A DNA stretch of 64,000 bases from Pinus tabuliformis (lineage: Eukaryota > Streptophyta > Pinopsida > Pinales > Pinaceae). Positions 33,054 through 43,793 of the stretch are shown one piece after another. The stretch lies in contig CM062817.1 of the NCBI GenBank assembly GCA_031772625.1, positions 952,838,842 through 952,902,841 on the forward strand, read 5' to 3'. The notes under the pieces were generated by a model. That model did no database searches, was not told the origin of the DNA, and saw only the letters and a program-made list of their open reading frames with translations. A program made the translations under genes and the position numbers. Every line of letters starts with the position of its first letter. The first letter of the stretch is position 1.

Positions 33054-34254
33054 CTCCTAGTTTTGCCTAGACCACACTCTTGGCCTTTAGGGTTCTCACC
33101 TAAAATAAAAAATAAAAACATTTGGCCAAGTGCATAGACCCTATCTCTACCTCAGGTTTGATCACTGGGGTCAATGGATTATGGTTGGTGTCTATACACA
33201 CAACACGGTTCCACTAGGGTGTGGTTTCACCAATGCCCACTAGGTGTTGGACCTGTTAACATGTCAACAAACTCATGTTCTCCCACTTCCTCTTCACCTC
33301 GAAAACATAGCGTATATGAACTAAAAAGAAACCTAGGCTAGGTTCATAAAGAAGAACTACAATGTTGTGCGCCCACACTCCTGTAGTTTCAAGGAGACTC
33401 ATGGCCCAATTCTTGATACCTAAATTCTTAGTTTCGACAGAATAACTAACGTAGGGATTGATTAAACTATGTATACCCATAAATTTTGAAATCAATTGAT
33501 TAAATATGAACACATAATTGCACATTCACTATGCACATAATAATGAATAGCATATTCTAGGCACACTTTAAAGTTCATGTGCATACATGACACCGTTCTA
33601 ATCACAAACACATAGTGAGCGTCAAAACTTAGACATTCATTTACATTTACAAACACGTAAGATATTGCACCATTCACAATATAAAATGATTCATCACACT
33701 CCATAAGGAAATACACATAAGCAATGTACACATATCAATCTGTGTGTTTAATGATGATTGAAAAATGAAGGAAGGACTTCAACTCCCCACTGAATTGTAA
33801 GACATCCACATTGCATTCTTTCTTGTAGTTGATTATCGTGAGATAGATCCAAAGTCTAAGGGGATGCATATGAAGGGAAATTTAAACTCGAGGCTTAATC
33901 ACATAACCAAGAGGAGGAGTCTACAGTTTAGTTAGTTTATCAACTGCTTTGCAATAGTAAGCACCAAAGTGAATCACCGTCTGAATGCAATGACAAACAA
34001 ATTCTCTCTAATCATTTTAGCAAAGATCAAAGGAACAAAAGTGGAATCGATGTCCAGGAAATCTTGTAAGGAAAACTTGTCGTGTTGTTCAGAGTCAGTT
34101 ACCCCCACAAAATGAAAAGCCTAACAAATCGTTGTCTTTATATAAGATAACGTGAATGGTAAGTGAAAAAACAACCTCGGTATAGGTGCGAGACAGTAGT
34201 AGCCTGCAAGTTTCCAGACTTAGGGTGCACTATCAAAGTCAATTTTGCAGTTGT
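33054..34254. other. non-coding stretch, nothing recognised
   Basis: Two minus-strand open frames (33256-33525 and 33492-33731) have no recognisable domain and overlap in different frames. I do not call them genes. Confidence 0.4.
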
Positions 34255-34495
34255 TAGATAATATTGTCTTAAATTGATATGTTTTTGTCTTAATTGTTAA
34301 TTATCTTAAAAGAGTTTCATCTTAAGTGGTCATTGTCTTAAATATAAGTTTTCTCCTAATTCTTTTTTGTCTCAAATTGTTTTTGTCTTAAATTTAAAGT
34401 TTCGACTTTAGATATTTGTCTTAAATATAAAGTTTTGTCTTAAAATATTTTTGTCTCAAATTGTTTTTGTCTTAAATTTTATATTTAAGACAATC
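34255..34495 (+). repeat. TTTTGTCTTAAAT-type minisatellite
   Basis: About ten irregular copies of TTGTCTTAAAT or TTGTCTCAAAT are spaced 15-25 bp apart. Near the right end (about 34480) an inverted copy, ATATTTAAGACAAT, follows, so the last repeat could fold back on any of the others. It lies just before the tandem array. Confidence 0.6.
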
Positions 34496-34689
34496 CAATT
34501 GATATTAAATTTTAATCTAAAATAACTAAAATAAAAGTGACTTTAAATCTTTTTTCTTAAAAAAATGTCTTGAAAATACCCTTGGTGTAGTAGTGATACT
34601 ATTCCAAGATTACCAAATTTAAATTTAAATATGACTATTTAATTAGATAAAAAGTTTTTTTGTCTATGTTTCGAACCAAATAATGTTGT

Positions 34690-36005
34690 TCACTAAACTG
34701 ATGATATGATTAGTCTGAAAGAACGATCTCAATAGTATTAAATCTTAAATATTTGATAGACAAAATAATTGCATTTATTATTGAGTGTTGGTTTTTTTGG
34801 AAGGTTTTGGAAGAAATGTGGAATGAGTGTGAAATGTCCTTCTTCAATATTGGACATTTCACATCAATTCCACAGTTCTTCTTCCAATGTTTCATATGCA
34901 TTCAAACTCTCAAAGTGGACACTTGCAAAAAAAATGTACTTTCTAAATAACTTTTTATAATTACAAAAAATAAGTATTTTATCTATACTATACTAATGAT
35001 GGCTAGGATTTTGTAATTTCTTAACAAGGTTATCTATCTGGGTTGTAGCTAATGACATGAAGGAAAAAAAAAAGAAGAATAACAAATTTATGGAAAGGAA
35101 TAATGCCAATTCAAGCCTCTTTCAGTTAAAATGCAAACTGCATCTTTGAAATGATCATAATAGTTCGTCTTAAGATTAGAACATAAAAATTTTATCCCTA
35201 AAGATGTTCAATATTACAAATGAGTTACAATCTTATGTGAATAATTATGCAAATATAAAAAAATATATATCTCCCAGAATATTTATTATGTTATAGTATG
35301 TTATAGTTTTTGTTATATTTAATTTTATAAATTGAATAATACAATTTGATAGGATTCAAATCCCAAAATAAAAGTAACAGTTTTATAAAATTTAAAATTC
35401 GTTGTTTATAAACCTATTCAAGTTACGGACCGATAAACTATTAAAATTTAAAATTCATTGTTTATAAACCTATTCAAGTTACGGACCAATAAACTATTTT
35501 TTATTAAAGTTGATACATTGATCTATCCAATGAAAATACTAGTAAATTTTATTTTGGTAAAACGAACTTCCACATTATGAATGATTGAAGGAATCCAACT
35601 AATTTCCACCTTAGAAATGCTTGAGTGAATTCATCGAACCTAGTACTAATAGTGTGAGTAAGTACAATATTTTTTTTTATTAAAATTAATTATGTTTTGT
35701 ATACTTTTATAGTTTTCATTATTTTGTATGGAACTTTGTTTTCATATTATCTAAATAATTATATATTTTTTAAAATCATGTAAAATCCACACTCGAAAGT
35801 GTCACACATGCCCTTATACTAAGTTGTAAAATAACTTAAAAAACAATAAATTTAAAAATTGATTTGTAAAAGAAAAAAATAAATTTTAGCGAGTATAGTG
35901 AGAGAACCACAACTTGCCACTAAATACTACACACGGAGCTGATTGAGCATTTCATCCATTGTAACGTGAAAGGGAAGAAATTGCTCATAGTTGCTGTCCA
36001 CGAAG
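34690..36005. repeat. array spacer segment e, copy 1 (about 1.3 kb)
   Basis: This AT-rich segment begins near GATGATATGATTAGTC and ends at AAGGGGCC. A second copy lies at 37716-38090 plus 42390-43321, cut by a later insertion. Shared landmarks include TGGACATTTCACATCAATTCC, TAATGATGGCTAGGATT and AACGTGAAAGGGAAGAAATTG. It is missing from later units of the array. Confidence 0.7.
35387..35498. repeat. 56-bp direct tandem duplication
   Basis: Two adjacent copies of a 56-bp unit starting AAAATTTAAAATTC and containing TTCAAGTTACGGACC differ at only two positions that I see. Because the second e segment (42700-42780) has only one copy, the duplication arose after the array formed. Confidence 0.8.
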
Positions 36006-37715
36006 GGGCCTTCCCAATCTAATTGACCCTAGTCATCATGGTGGCATCAATAACACTAAGATATTTAATGAAGAACGCGACAATGGCGCTCATAGTATGG
36101 CGCGCGAAGAACGCGACAATGGCGACCTTGATCGAAGAAGGCGACAATGGTGGTCATAGTATCGTCCTTGTGATTCTAGACCTTGTTCGACCTTGATCGA
36201 AATGAGTTTTGTATCTAACCCACTCACTTCGAACTATTTATAAAATTGAAAGTGATGTTAAGATTAAGGTATTAAAAGAAACATTCGGATAAAGCTAAAT
36301 TGGTTTGATGGCTAGATTTGGTTGTCAAATGGGTGTGCATATATTTAGAATCTATACATCGCTTTTATGGACTCAATTTCCGATGTCATGTAATTTAATT
36401 TTTTAATAAAGAGATTACAAATTGTTGATAAAAGGTGACTTGTTTTCCAAAATAATAAGTTAAAAAAGAAGACACAAGTACAAGATCTACCAAAAGCGGT
36501 AAACAAAGAAGTTGGGCATAGAACATAGAACTAAGTAGAGGGAAATATTTATAACAACAAAATAAACCATAAACCATAGTGAGGTAAAATATATGAAATA
36601 AATATTGTATTTATCAAATGAAGAGTAAGTATGCGCAGTTTTATTATTATTATTATTATTATTATTTAATTTGATTTAATTAAATAGTATTGATGGAGGT
36701 ATATTTGTTTGTATCGATCACATATGTTGTTGCATAAATTGTATTTTTAAATATCTTAATTTGATTAGCATGTGAAATATAGTAAAGTATTTAGATGAAA
36801 TGGTAAGTGTTATTGAATATTTTTTGTATTACTTAATCTTTTTGTCATTTTAAATATCTTAATCTAATTAGCAAGTGAAATATAGTAAAGTATTTAGATG
36901 GAATGGTAAGTGTTATTGAAAAAATAATTTCGTCTATTACTAAATTTTTTTTTTCATTTTATCTTCAACTATAATCACCATTTTTCATATAATTACCATG
37001 CATTTGTAAATTTTTATCCATCAGATTAAGGGTCTTGACCTGGGATTTCATTTAAGGCCTCAACTTTGGTGGTCCCTCTAAAGTTTGGTAGTTGGTTATA
37101 ACAGTGACATATTTTATTGGTGTTGGTTAGAAACTATGGCAATGTGGTGTTTTTTATTACTAATCTTAAATTATAACACGGATTTATTTGTGTTGTCTTG
37201 AAATGAAGGAAACCTAGCTTGTTATTATCGATGACGATAGTTTTGGTAGATATGAATTTGGTAAATGATGATAATTAAAAATAAAATTCTGTGTTGAATA
37301 GCCAAGTGGTAATTATAAATACTTGTATAATCATATAAAGTGTTCCTGCAATAACCAAAGTGCCTTGATGAAAGCTAGGTTTACTAGATTATTTGTGATT
37401 ATTATTATTCTTGGTGAATCTAAAAAAAATGATACATTTCTTAATAATCATAGATATTTAATCCAGATTCTAAATGCAAGTGGATTAAGTCTATTTCTTG
37501 ACGGAGTAATAAGAAAAATTGAAATTCGCTTTAATAATATCACCCATTTAAATTTAAATATGGTTAATCTTTTCCATACCATTGGGAGATTGCCAAACTT
37601 AAATTTAAAAGTGACTTTTTCATTTAATAATTGCATTAAATTTGTAAATTCAAGCTTGTGTGATTCATATTGTATTGAGATCATTATTTAGGATGAATTA
37701 CATCATCATATCAAC
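36006..37715. repeat. tandem array unit 1
   Basis: About 1.7 kb, uninterrupted. Landmarks shared with later units, in order: GGCCTTCC, GAAGAA-GCGACAATGGCG, ATTTATAAAATTGAAAGT, TTTGGTTGTCAAATGGGTG, AGAGGGAAATATTTATAAC, GGTGGTTGGTTAT..., GATTAAGTCTATTTCTTGAC. A local triplication of the GCGACAATGGCG motif (36075-36150) and a (TTA)n microsatellite (36641-36667) are private to this unit. The 122-codon frame at 37323-37691 is broken in all other units, so it is not a gene. Confidence 0.75.
36641..36667. repeat. (TTA)n microsatellite
   Basis: About nine perfect TTA/ATT units inside unit 1; absent at the matching position of the other units. Confidence 0.9.
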
Positions 37716-38090
37716 TCCTTTTTGTTTATGTTTCAAACCAACTAATGTGGTTCATTAAAGTGATGATGTGATTAATAGAAAGAATAATCTCAATAGCATT
37801 AAATCTTAAATATTTGATAGGAAAAAAAAAATCATTTATTATTGAGTGTTGTTATTTTGGAAGAAATGTGAAATGAGTGTGAAATGCTCTTCTTCAATAT
37901 TGGACATTTCACACTCATTCCATTGTTCTTTTTCCAATGTTTCATATGAATTCAAACTCTCAAAGTGGACACTTGCAAACAATTGTATTCTAAATACAAT
38001 TTACTCTAATTAAAAAAAAATGTGTATTTTTTCAATAGTATACCAATGATGGCTATGATTGTGTAATTTTCCAGCAAGGTTAGCTAATAC
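37716..38090. repeat. array spacer segment e, copy 2, left part
   Basis: Matches 34690-35050. The copy is interrupted at 38091 by the LARD-like element and resumes at 42390. Confidence 0.7.
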
Positions 38091-38355
38091 TGAAAATTAA
38101 GGAGGGTCAAGACATGAAAGAAATGTGCAACTCCAGGTGAGACCAAGTCAACCTGGAGAGTGGCACTCATATTCATTAGCAAGAAATCTCATACAATTAA
38201 GGAATTACAAGTCTATTGAGGAGTTGGAACAACTTCCTCATAAATAGGATCTGCATCCTAAATAAATCCCATAACTTGATGGAGACACAACAATCACAAC
38301 GAACATATAATAATAATATACTCTAGAATAATCTACATTTCTCCATCAATTCCCA
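38091..38355 (-). repeat. 3' LTR of the LARD-like element
   Basis: Shares AGAAATGTGCAACT, AAGGAATTACAAGTCT, CTTCCTCATAAATAGGATCT and TAATAATAATATACTCTA with 42115-42389. No good purine tract is visible beside it. Confidence 0.75.
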
Positions 38356-39510
38356 GTTGCCATGGAGAAATGGATCATAACACTAGCTGGACTTAGCATC
38401 ATTGAGGCTTTACAATTTAACCTTACAATTTCACTTTTACCTTTCTTGATGTTAAATAGTAATACTTCTTCATTAATTTATTCCTCTTTAACTGTAGGAC
38501 ATCATTGGGCTGTGGGAGTACTTAATCAAATTCTTGTGACTTGAATTTTCTTTAATGCTTACAAATTGATAAGTAGGTTGTTGTGTTTTATCATTACATT
38601 CTTCAATACCCTGTTTTGTGGACCGCTGCTACTTTAAATTATAATAATGTCTGATCTCTTTTGGACTCCAATGCATTAGAATGTCCTGAAGCTCTTTACT
38701 TTCTTCATTGTTCATGTAGTCTTCGACATTCATTGATTATTCATATGTAAATGTGACATTGGTGCAAGTTTTATCAAAACATGGTGTTTCAATCCATGCT
38801 TTAATGAATTGTAAGTCTTCTTCAAATTTTGTTATTTTTTTCTTATCACTGCTAATATCTACACACTAAACTTTTCCACATAATGAATCATCTATTAGTT
38901 TCTTCTCTTGCAGCATTTATAACCAACCTTCAGCATCATATAGTGGTTCATAATTTGTAACACATTCTTCATTAAATTTTGAATCACCATGAGTTTCCTT
39001 ACTATCACATGCACTTTACTGTTAGCAACAAAAATACTTTCAACAACACCTTCATCTTCAACTATCTCACTGCTTTCCATTTTGAATTGATTCAAATATA
39101 TATTTGTCATTTCATATACAACCTCTGCCATATGATACTTTCTCCTAAATTATTTAAATTCTTTTTCGAATTGTTTTAATTTACTTTCCTTACCAATAAT
39201 ATCCTTCTACTTTCAACAATGAATCAGATGAATAGGTGAAACAATCATAAAACTGGACTAACCTGGTAAGAGTCAACTCTATAACAACGAAAGCCTAGGC
39301 CTTCCACATCCATCAACTAGGCCTAACAAGAAACACCTCAATTCCATCACAATTGAGGAATAAGCAGCCACATCTGGTCACAAAGCGTCACTTTGCAGTC
39401 GACATAAAACATCACTAGGAAAGCGCTCACCAGGCCGCCGTCACTAGGTCGCTCCGGGTAACAACTTGGAGCAATTCTTCTGCCTCGGAAAATCTCAAAT
39501 TGTGGATCGA

Positions 39511-39526
39511 ACAACCTAAATTTGAG
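39511..39526. repeat. SINE target-site duplication, left copy
   Basis: ACAACCTAAATTTGAG, 16 bp, is repeated perfectly at 39818-39833. Four following Ts are shared with the poly(A) tail (as T on this strand), so the duplication may be up to 20 bp. Confidence 0.9.
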
Positions 39527-39817
39527 TTTTTTTTTTTTTTTTTTAAATCTAGGATAATCCGTAACTGGTGAGAGTTATCCTGAACAGGCCCAGGATCAAG
39601 TCCAACTAGCTGCCACTATAAACCTAGGCTAGGTGCAACAGCCTGCAAGCCGCACACAATAGCAATTAACTTATGCCTCAACAAGAGTCGAGACGTCCAC
39701 TCTGGGGTCGCCTACTCTTCTAGCCAAGACACAACAGGCCATGTACTCAACGAGATTTGAACCTCCATCTCGTGGGTTTCACCCAGCGAAACTTACCGTT
39801 AAACCCCATATCACTGT
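39527..39817 (-). mobile_element. tRNA-derived SINE with poly(A) tail and perfect TSD
   Basis: The 291-bp minus-strand unit begins ACAGTGATATGGGGTTTAAC. It carries a Pol III A box (GGTTTAACGGTAA, 39805-39793) and 29 bp later a B box (GGTTCAAATCTC, 39763-39752), the spacing of a tRNA promoter. About 200 bp of unrelated body follow, then a terminal run of 18 A residues (T run 39527-39544 on the plus strand). The perfect 16-bp TSD shows LINE-type target-primed insertion. The uninterrupted target would read ACAACCTAAATTTGAGTTTTCAATTC. No coding potential; an autonomous LINE would have to supply reverse transcriptase. It is younger than the LARD it sits in. Confidence 0.88.
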
Positions 39818-41091
39818 ACAACCTAAATTTGAGTTTTCAATTCAGAGATGGAATAATTTTTCAGGCATTGATCGCCTTCTGAGACTCAAAATTTGGAAAT
39901 CCTCCAATCACACTGTGCCAGGCTCGGCTTCCTCCAAACATTGGATAGATGGCAGGATCACTGCTGTTATGCCACACTGGCACGCTCCAATGGATCATTA
40001 AAAAAAACGACAAGCTCTTTCCAGATTGACGTAGTCGTGGACATTAATGCAATGCAGAAAATAATCGTAGCTCCTCCTCAGGATGTGATCGTAGATGGAG
40101 CGACAACTTGATATCGACCCTTTGCAGCTCTGCGCTTTCATTGTGCTCTAACCAGGTCAAACTGACATAAATGGTAAGCTCTCATGGTAAGGACGGACGA
40201 AGGCAGAGGCAATCGAGCAACTGATTTAGAAGCCACGCCAGTGGACTCACCAATCACCAAACAACTTAATATACAACAGTCATGGCTCCTATCCCTGACC
40301 TTAAATCAATTGCAGATTCCCCAAATATTCGGGAATAGGACGGACATGGGCGAGATCAATTATACACAAAAAAAAATTGACGGCAACCATGTCCATCCGA
40401 TTGCCGAATATTCGGATGCCCCTACCCGACACTGGTCAAACTGCACCTCGCTGCACGACGACTTTCATTCTCAGCTACAGGGCCAAATTGGTCCTCCGAT
40501 GGTGCCTCGGAGCTCTCAGCAATCCACACTGTAGACTCTGCTACCTGGGACAACAATGCTACTACTGACTCCATTTACCCACACATTATCTCTTCCAATG
40601 CATTCTTTGATCCACAATGTTGCTACCAGTTTGCAAATCGGCTCCACGGCTCACGACTCTACACGACCTAACTGGATCAACTGAGTGAGCGCTCCACTAT
40701 TTCTTCCCTCGGTGCTCCTCAATTCGTTTTGTATGACCTCTCGGACGATACAACTTCCACACAGTCCACAGTTTGTGAGCGTAGATCCTAATATCTTCCT
40801 TAGCATGCATCCACAAACATCCGCACAATTTGGCTTTATTCGTTTTACGTAGTGCTCAACACATATATACATACAACGAACCTTCCAATAAGACTACAAT
40901 AAGGTGTATCTCAACATGTCATCGATCCTTCATAAACCACTCTATACAAGCGGTAGGGACCACACAATGTCCCAGTGGTGACTCTGCAAATCTCCTTGCA
41001 ATCACATTTCATTAATCACGTTAGGGCCTTCCAGATCTACAGAACTAAACTGTAGGCTCCTACGGGCTAGCGATGTCAATATCACTCTCTA

Positions 41092-41173
41092 ACACATGAG
41101 ATGAGGAGATCGTATACGACATGTGGCTAAACTTACACATGAGATGAGGAGATCGTATACGACCTTCCTCCAA
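41092..41173. repeat. short direct duplication in the LARD interior
   Basis: GAGATGAGGAGATCGTATAC occurs twice about 50 bp apart. Each copy is followed by GAC and contains the palindrome GTATAC. Confidence 0.8.
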
Positions 41174-41387
41174 GCTCACACTGCTCCAAACTTCAAAGCA
41201 CACATCAACTTCCCAATTGAGCTATCTACGCTCACTGCGTAAACAAAATCGCCCACATTTCGCCAGTCAACCACCCTCGCACTCCACGTTGAACTCGTAG
41301 GCTCCAAGAACTCCACTGCTCAACCCACTTTCCTTGGCTTCACACCAACTACATGCAACATATTTTCTATCGGCCTCGTCTCAGTGG

Positions 41388-41460
41388 CACCTCCTAGTTG
41401 CTCTCTCACCCCCACCAGTCTTCTCCTAGTTGTCTCTCTCACCCCCACCAGTCTTCGTTC
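41388..41460. repeat. 33-bp tandem duplication in the LARD interior
   Basis: CTCCTAGTTG(T)CTCTCTCACCC plus CCACCAGTCTT is present twice in a row, differing by one inserted base. Confidence 0.8.
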
Positions 41461-42114
41461 GACCCTGTCTACACCGGTATGTCGGTGCTAACTCTGAACA
41501 AATTCCCACGACGCTCACACTAAGGCAATCCCATTTCAATTACAGGACTCAGCTTCCAGACATCAATCCTGCAAGCTCCACCACATAACACAGTGGTCCA
41601 CAGAGCAGGATGGTTGCTTCAACGACGCTTTCTCTCCACGCAGATCGACTCTCAGCAAGCAAATTTAAAAAATTTGTCCACAAGACATGACCTCCAGATT
41701 TTCCACATAACACATTGAATTGACCCTACAAAGACCACAGTGGCGCTGGTCCTCAGCTCAATCGCCAGCGCTCGACTCTTCAAACCAAGTTCCCTACTCT
41801 CCACACTCGACTTCTAGGGCTTACCAACAGATCTACGGGGCTCCAACTCACACCAATCAGTGTCTTTCTTTTCTGATGATGGATACAAGCATGTTCCTCA
41901 TGCATACACCATAATCCTGCTCGATTACAATCATAGGATCAGTGCTGTGACACGACTCTCTGCTCCAGAATCGCTTCACCTGTGCCACTGATCCCATCTT
42001 CAACCGATCAGATCAACGAAATCCTTCAACGACAACAATGCCTACTTAATTTTCCATACAGTTACACCTCTATCACAAACCCAAAACCAGCACAAGCCTG
42101 GTTCTAATACCAAC

Positions 42115-42389
42115 TCAAAATTTAGGAGCAGCAAAATATGAAAGAAATGTGCAACTACAGGTGAGACTAACTTAACCTAGAAAGTGTCTGTACTAAACAT
42201 TCATATTCATCAGCAATAAATTTCATATATTTAAGGAATTACAAGTCTGTTGAGGGGTTGGAAAAACTTCCTCATAAATAGGATCTGCATTCTAAATAAA
42301 TCCCATAATTTGACAGAGAAGCCACAATCACAACAAACATCTAATAATAATATACTCTAAAAAAATTTACATTTCTCCATTAATTCTAA
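42115..42389 (-). repeat. 5' LTR of the LARD-like element
   Basis: 275 bp, partner of 38091-38355. The degenerate primer site TGGTATTAGAAC (42112-42101 on the minus strand) is two bases inside it. Confidence 0.75.
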
Positions 42390-43321
42390 GCGTATTGAAA
42401 TGGAGGAAAAATAAAATAAAGAAGAATATAAAATTTATGGAAAGCAATAATGCCAATTCCAATTTCTTTTGATTAAAATGCAAACCCCATCTTTGAAATG
42501 ATCATAATAATTGGCCTTACAATTAGCACATAAAACTTTATCCCCAAAGATAATCAATATTGCAAACTAGTTACAATCTTATGTCAATAATTATACAAAT
42601 ATACAAAAAATATAGATCTCACAAAATATTTATTATGTTATAGCTTTTTTTATATTTCCTTTTATAAATTGAATAATACAATTTAATAAGATTTATATTC
42701 CAAAATAAAAAGAGAAGTTTTATAATAATTATAAGTAATTATTTGTAAAGTTATTCAAATTAGACAACACAAAACTAATTTTGATTAAAGTTGATACTTT
42801 GATACATGCAATAAAATTAATAATAAATTTTATTTTGGTAAAACAAACTTCCACATGATGAATAGTTGAACTAATCAAACTAATTTCCACCTTATAAATG
42901 GAAATAATTTCCACCTTACACATGCTTAAAAGAATTCAAAGAACCTAATGTTAACACAATGAGTGACTACACTCATTGATTGTGTTAATATTAATTATAT
43001 TTTGCATACTGGTATATTTATTCATTATTTTGTCAAGAACTTTGTTTCTGTCTTGAAAACTCATATGTCAAATCCGCCGTGAGCAAAGACTAAAATAACA
43101 GATGGTCTTCGTACTAAGTTGTAAAATAACTCTTTCAAAACAATGAATTTAAAAATTAATTGGTAAAAGAAAACAATCTTAATATCTCTGTTTTCTTTAT
43201 GAAAGCTACTATTGTGAAGCAAACACAACATGCCAATAAATGCTGCACAGAGAGCTGGCTGAGTATTTCATACCTTTTCACGTGAAAGGGAAGAAATTGA
43301 TCATAGTTGCACTCCCCGAAA
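42390..43321. repeat. array spacer segment e, copy 2, right part
   Basis: Continues the match to 35050-36005. Its right end (about 43347-43210, -) has an open stretch reading 'NYDQFLPFHVKR', aligned with 'NYEQFLPFHVTM' in copy 1, so a decayed exon may be shared. Confidence 0.65.
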
Positions 43322-43529
43322 GGGCCTTCCAAATTTAGGTGTTTCATCTCGTGAGGCTGAGTCTAGTCACCATGGTAGCCTGAATAGGAATAAGATATTT
43401 AGTGAAGAAGGCCGCATCCAGTGGCATTGTCACTTGGAACTACTTATAAAATTTAAAGTCATGTTAATATTAAAGTATTAAAAAAACAATTGAATAACGC
43501 TGCATTTATTTGATGGTTAGATTTGTTGC
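43322..43529. repeat. tandem array unit 2, left part
   Basis: Starts GGGCCTTCCAAATTTAGG and runs to the Copia insertion at 43530. The unit continues at 55527. The segment GGCATCC...GATTTGTT (about 43408-43528) also occurs again at about 55597-55715, so a local duplication preceded the insertion. Confidence 0.72.
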
Positions 43530-43793
43530 TACATAAAATGTGAACATGATTGAAAAAAAGGAGATGTAGGTCATAGGTGAGGCCTGCACCTGGAGACTAC
43601 AGTCAGAATAGAGAGATCACTCTTGTACACTATTATTCATCAATGAAAGATTACATTGTTAAATACAATACTAGGAATTAGGAAGTTACAACCAAACCCC
43701 TAAACTCTAGGAACTAATCCTAAACTAGAGAGAACGTTACAACTATGTAACTATTTTCTCCATTAATACAAAATAATATTAATTATTTTCAAC
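43530..43793 (-). repeat. 3' LTR of the 43.5-55.5 kb Copia element
   Basis: 264 bp. Key shared blocks with the split 5' LTR: GGTGAGGCCTGCACCTG, AATACAATACTAGGAATTAGG and ACAAAATAATATTAATTATT. Next to it, TTAAGGGGGGA (minus strand, 43804-43794) is the polypurine tract. Confidence 0.85.

Larger units (their letters stand above)
38091..42389 (-). mobile_element. old non-coding LTR element (LARD-like)
   Basis: About 4.3 kb between two LTRs, 265 and 275 bp long and about 80-85% identical by eye. The left LTR starts TGAAAATTAAGG and the right one TCAAAATTTAGG. Next to the right LTR, the minus strand reads TGGTATTAGAAC, a degenerate initiator tRNA-Met primer site, giving minus orientation. The 3.7-kb interior has no gag, protease, integrase or RT in any frame. 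It is GC-richer than its surroundings from 39.3 to 42.1 kb. A SINE is inserted at 39527-39817. TSD could not be resolved (AATAC on the left, GCGTA on the right), as expected for an old insertion. It interrupts array segment e. Confidence 0.72.

Noticed and set aside
33256-33731. Two overlapping minus-strand frames rich in Tyr, Val and His
   Set aside because: They overlap in different frames and have no domain. Composition follows from CACATA-rich DNA.
37323-37691. 122-codon plus-strand open frame in array unit 1
   Set aside because: The matching stretches of units 2, 3 and 4 are full of stops and shifts, and no domain is visible. It is chance openness in AT-rich DNA.
39893-40534. Overlapping plus-strand open frames in the LARD interior
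   Set aside because: No domain, overlapping in different frames; explained by the GC-richer composition with fewer stops.
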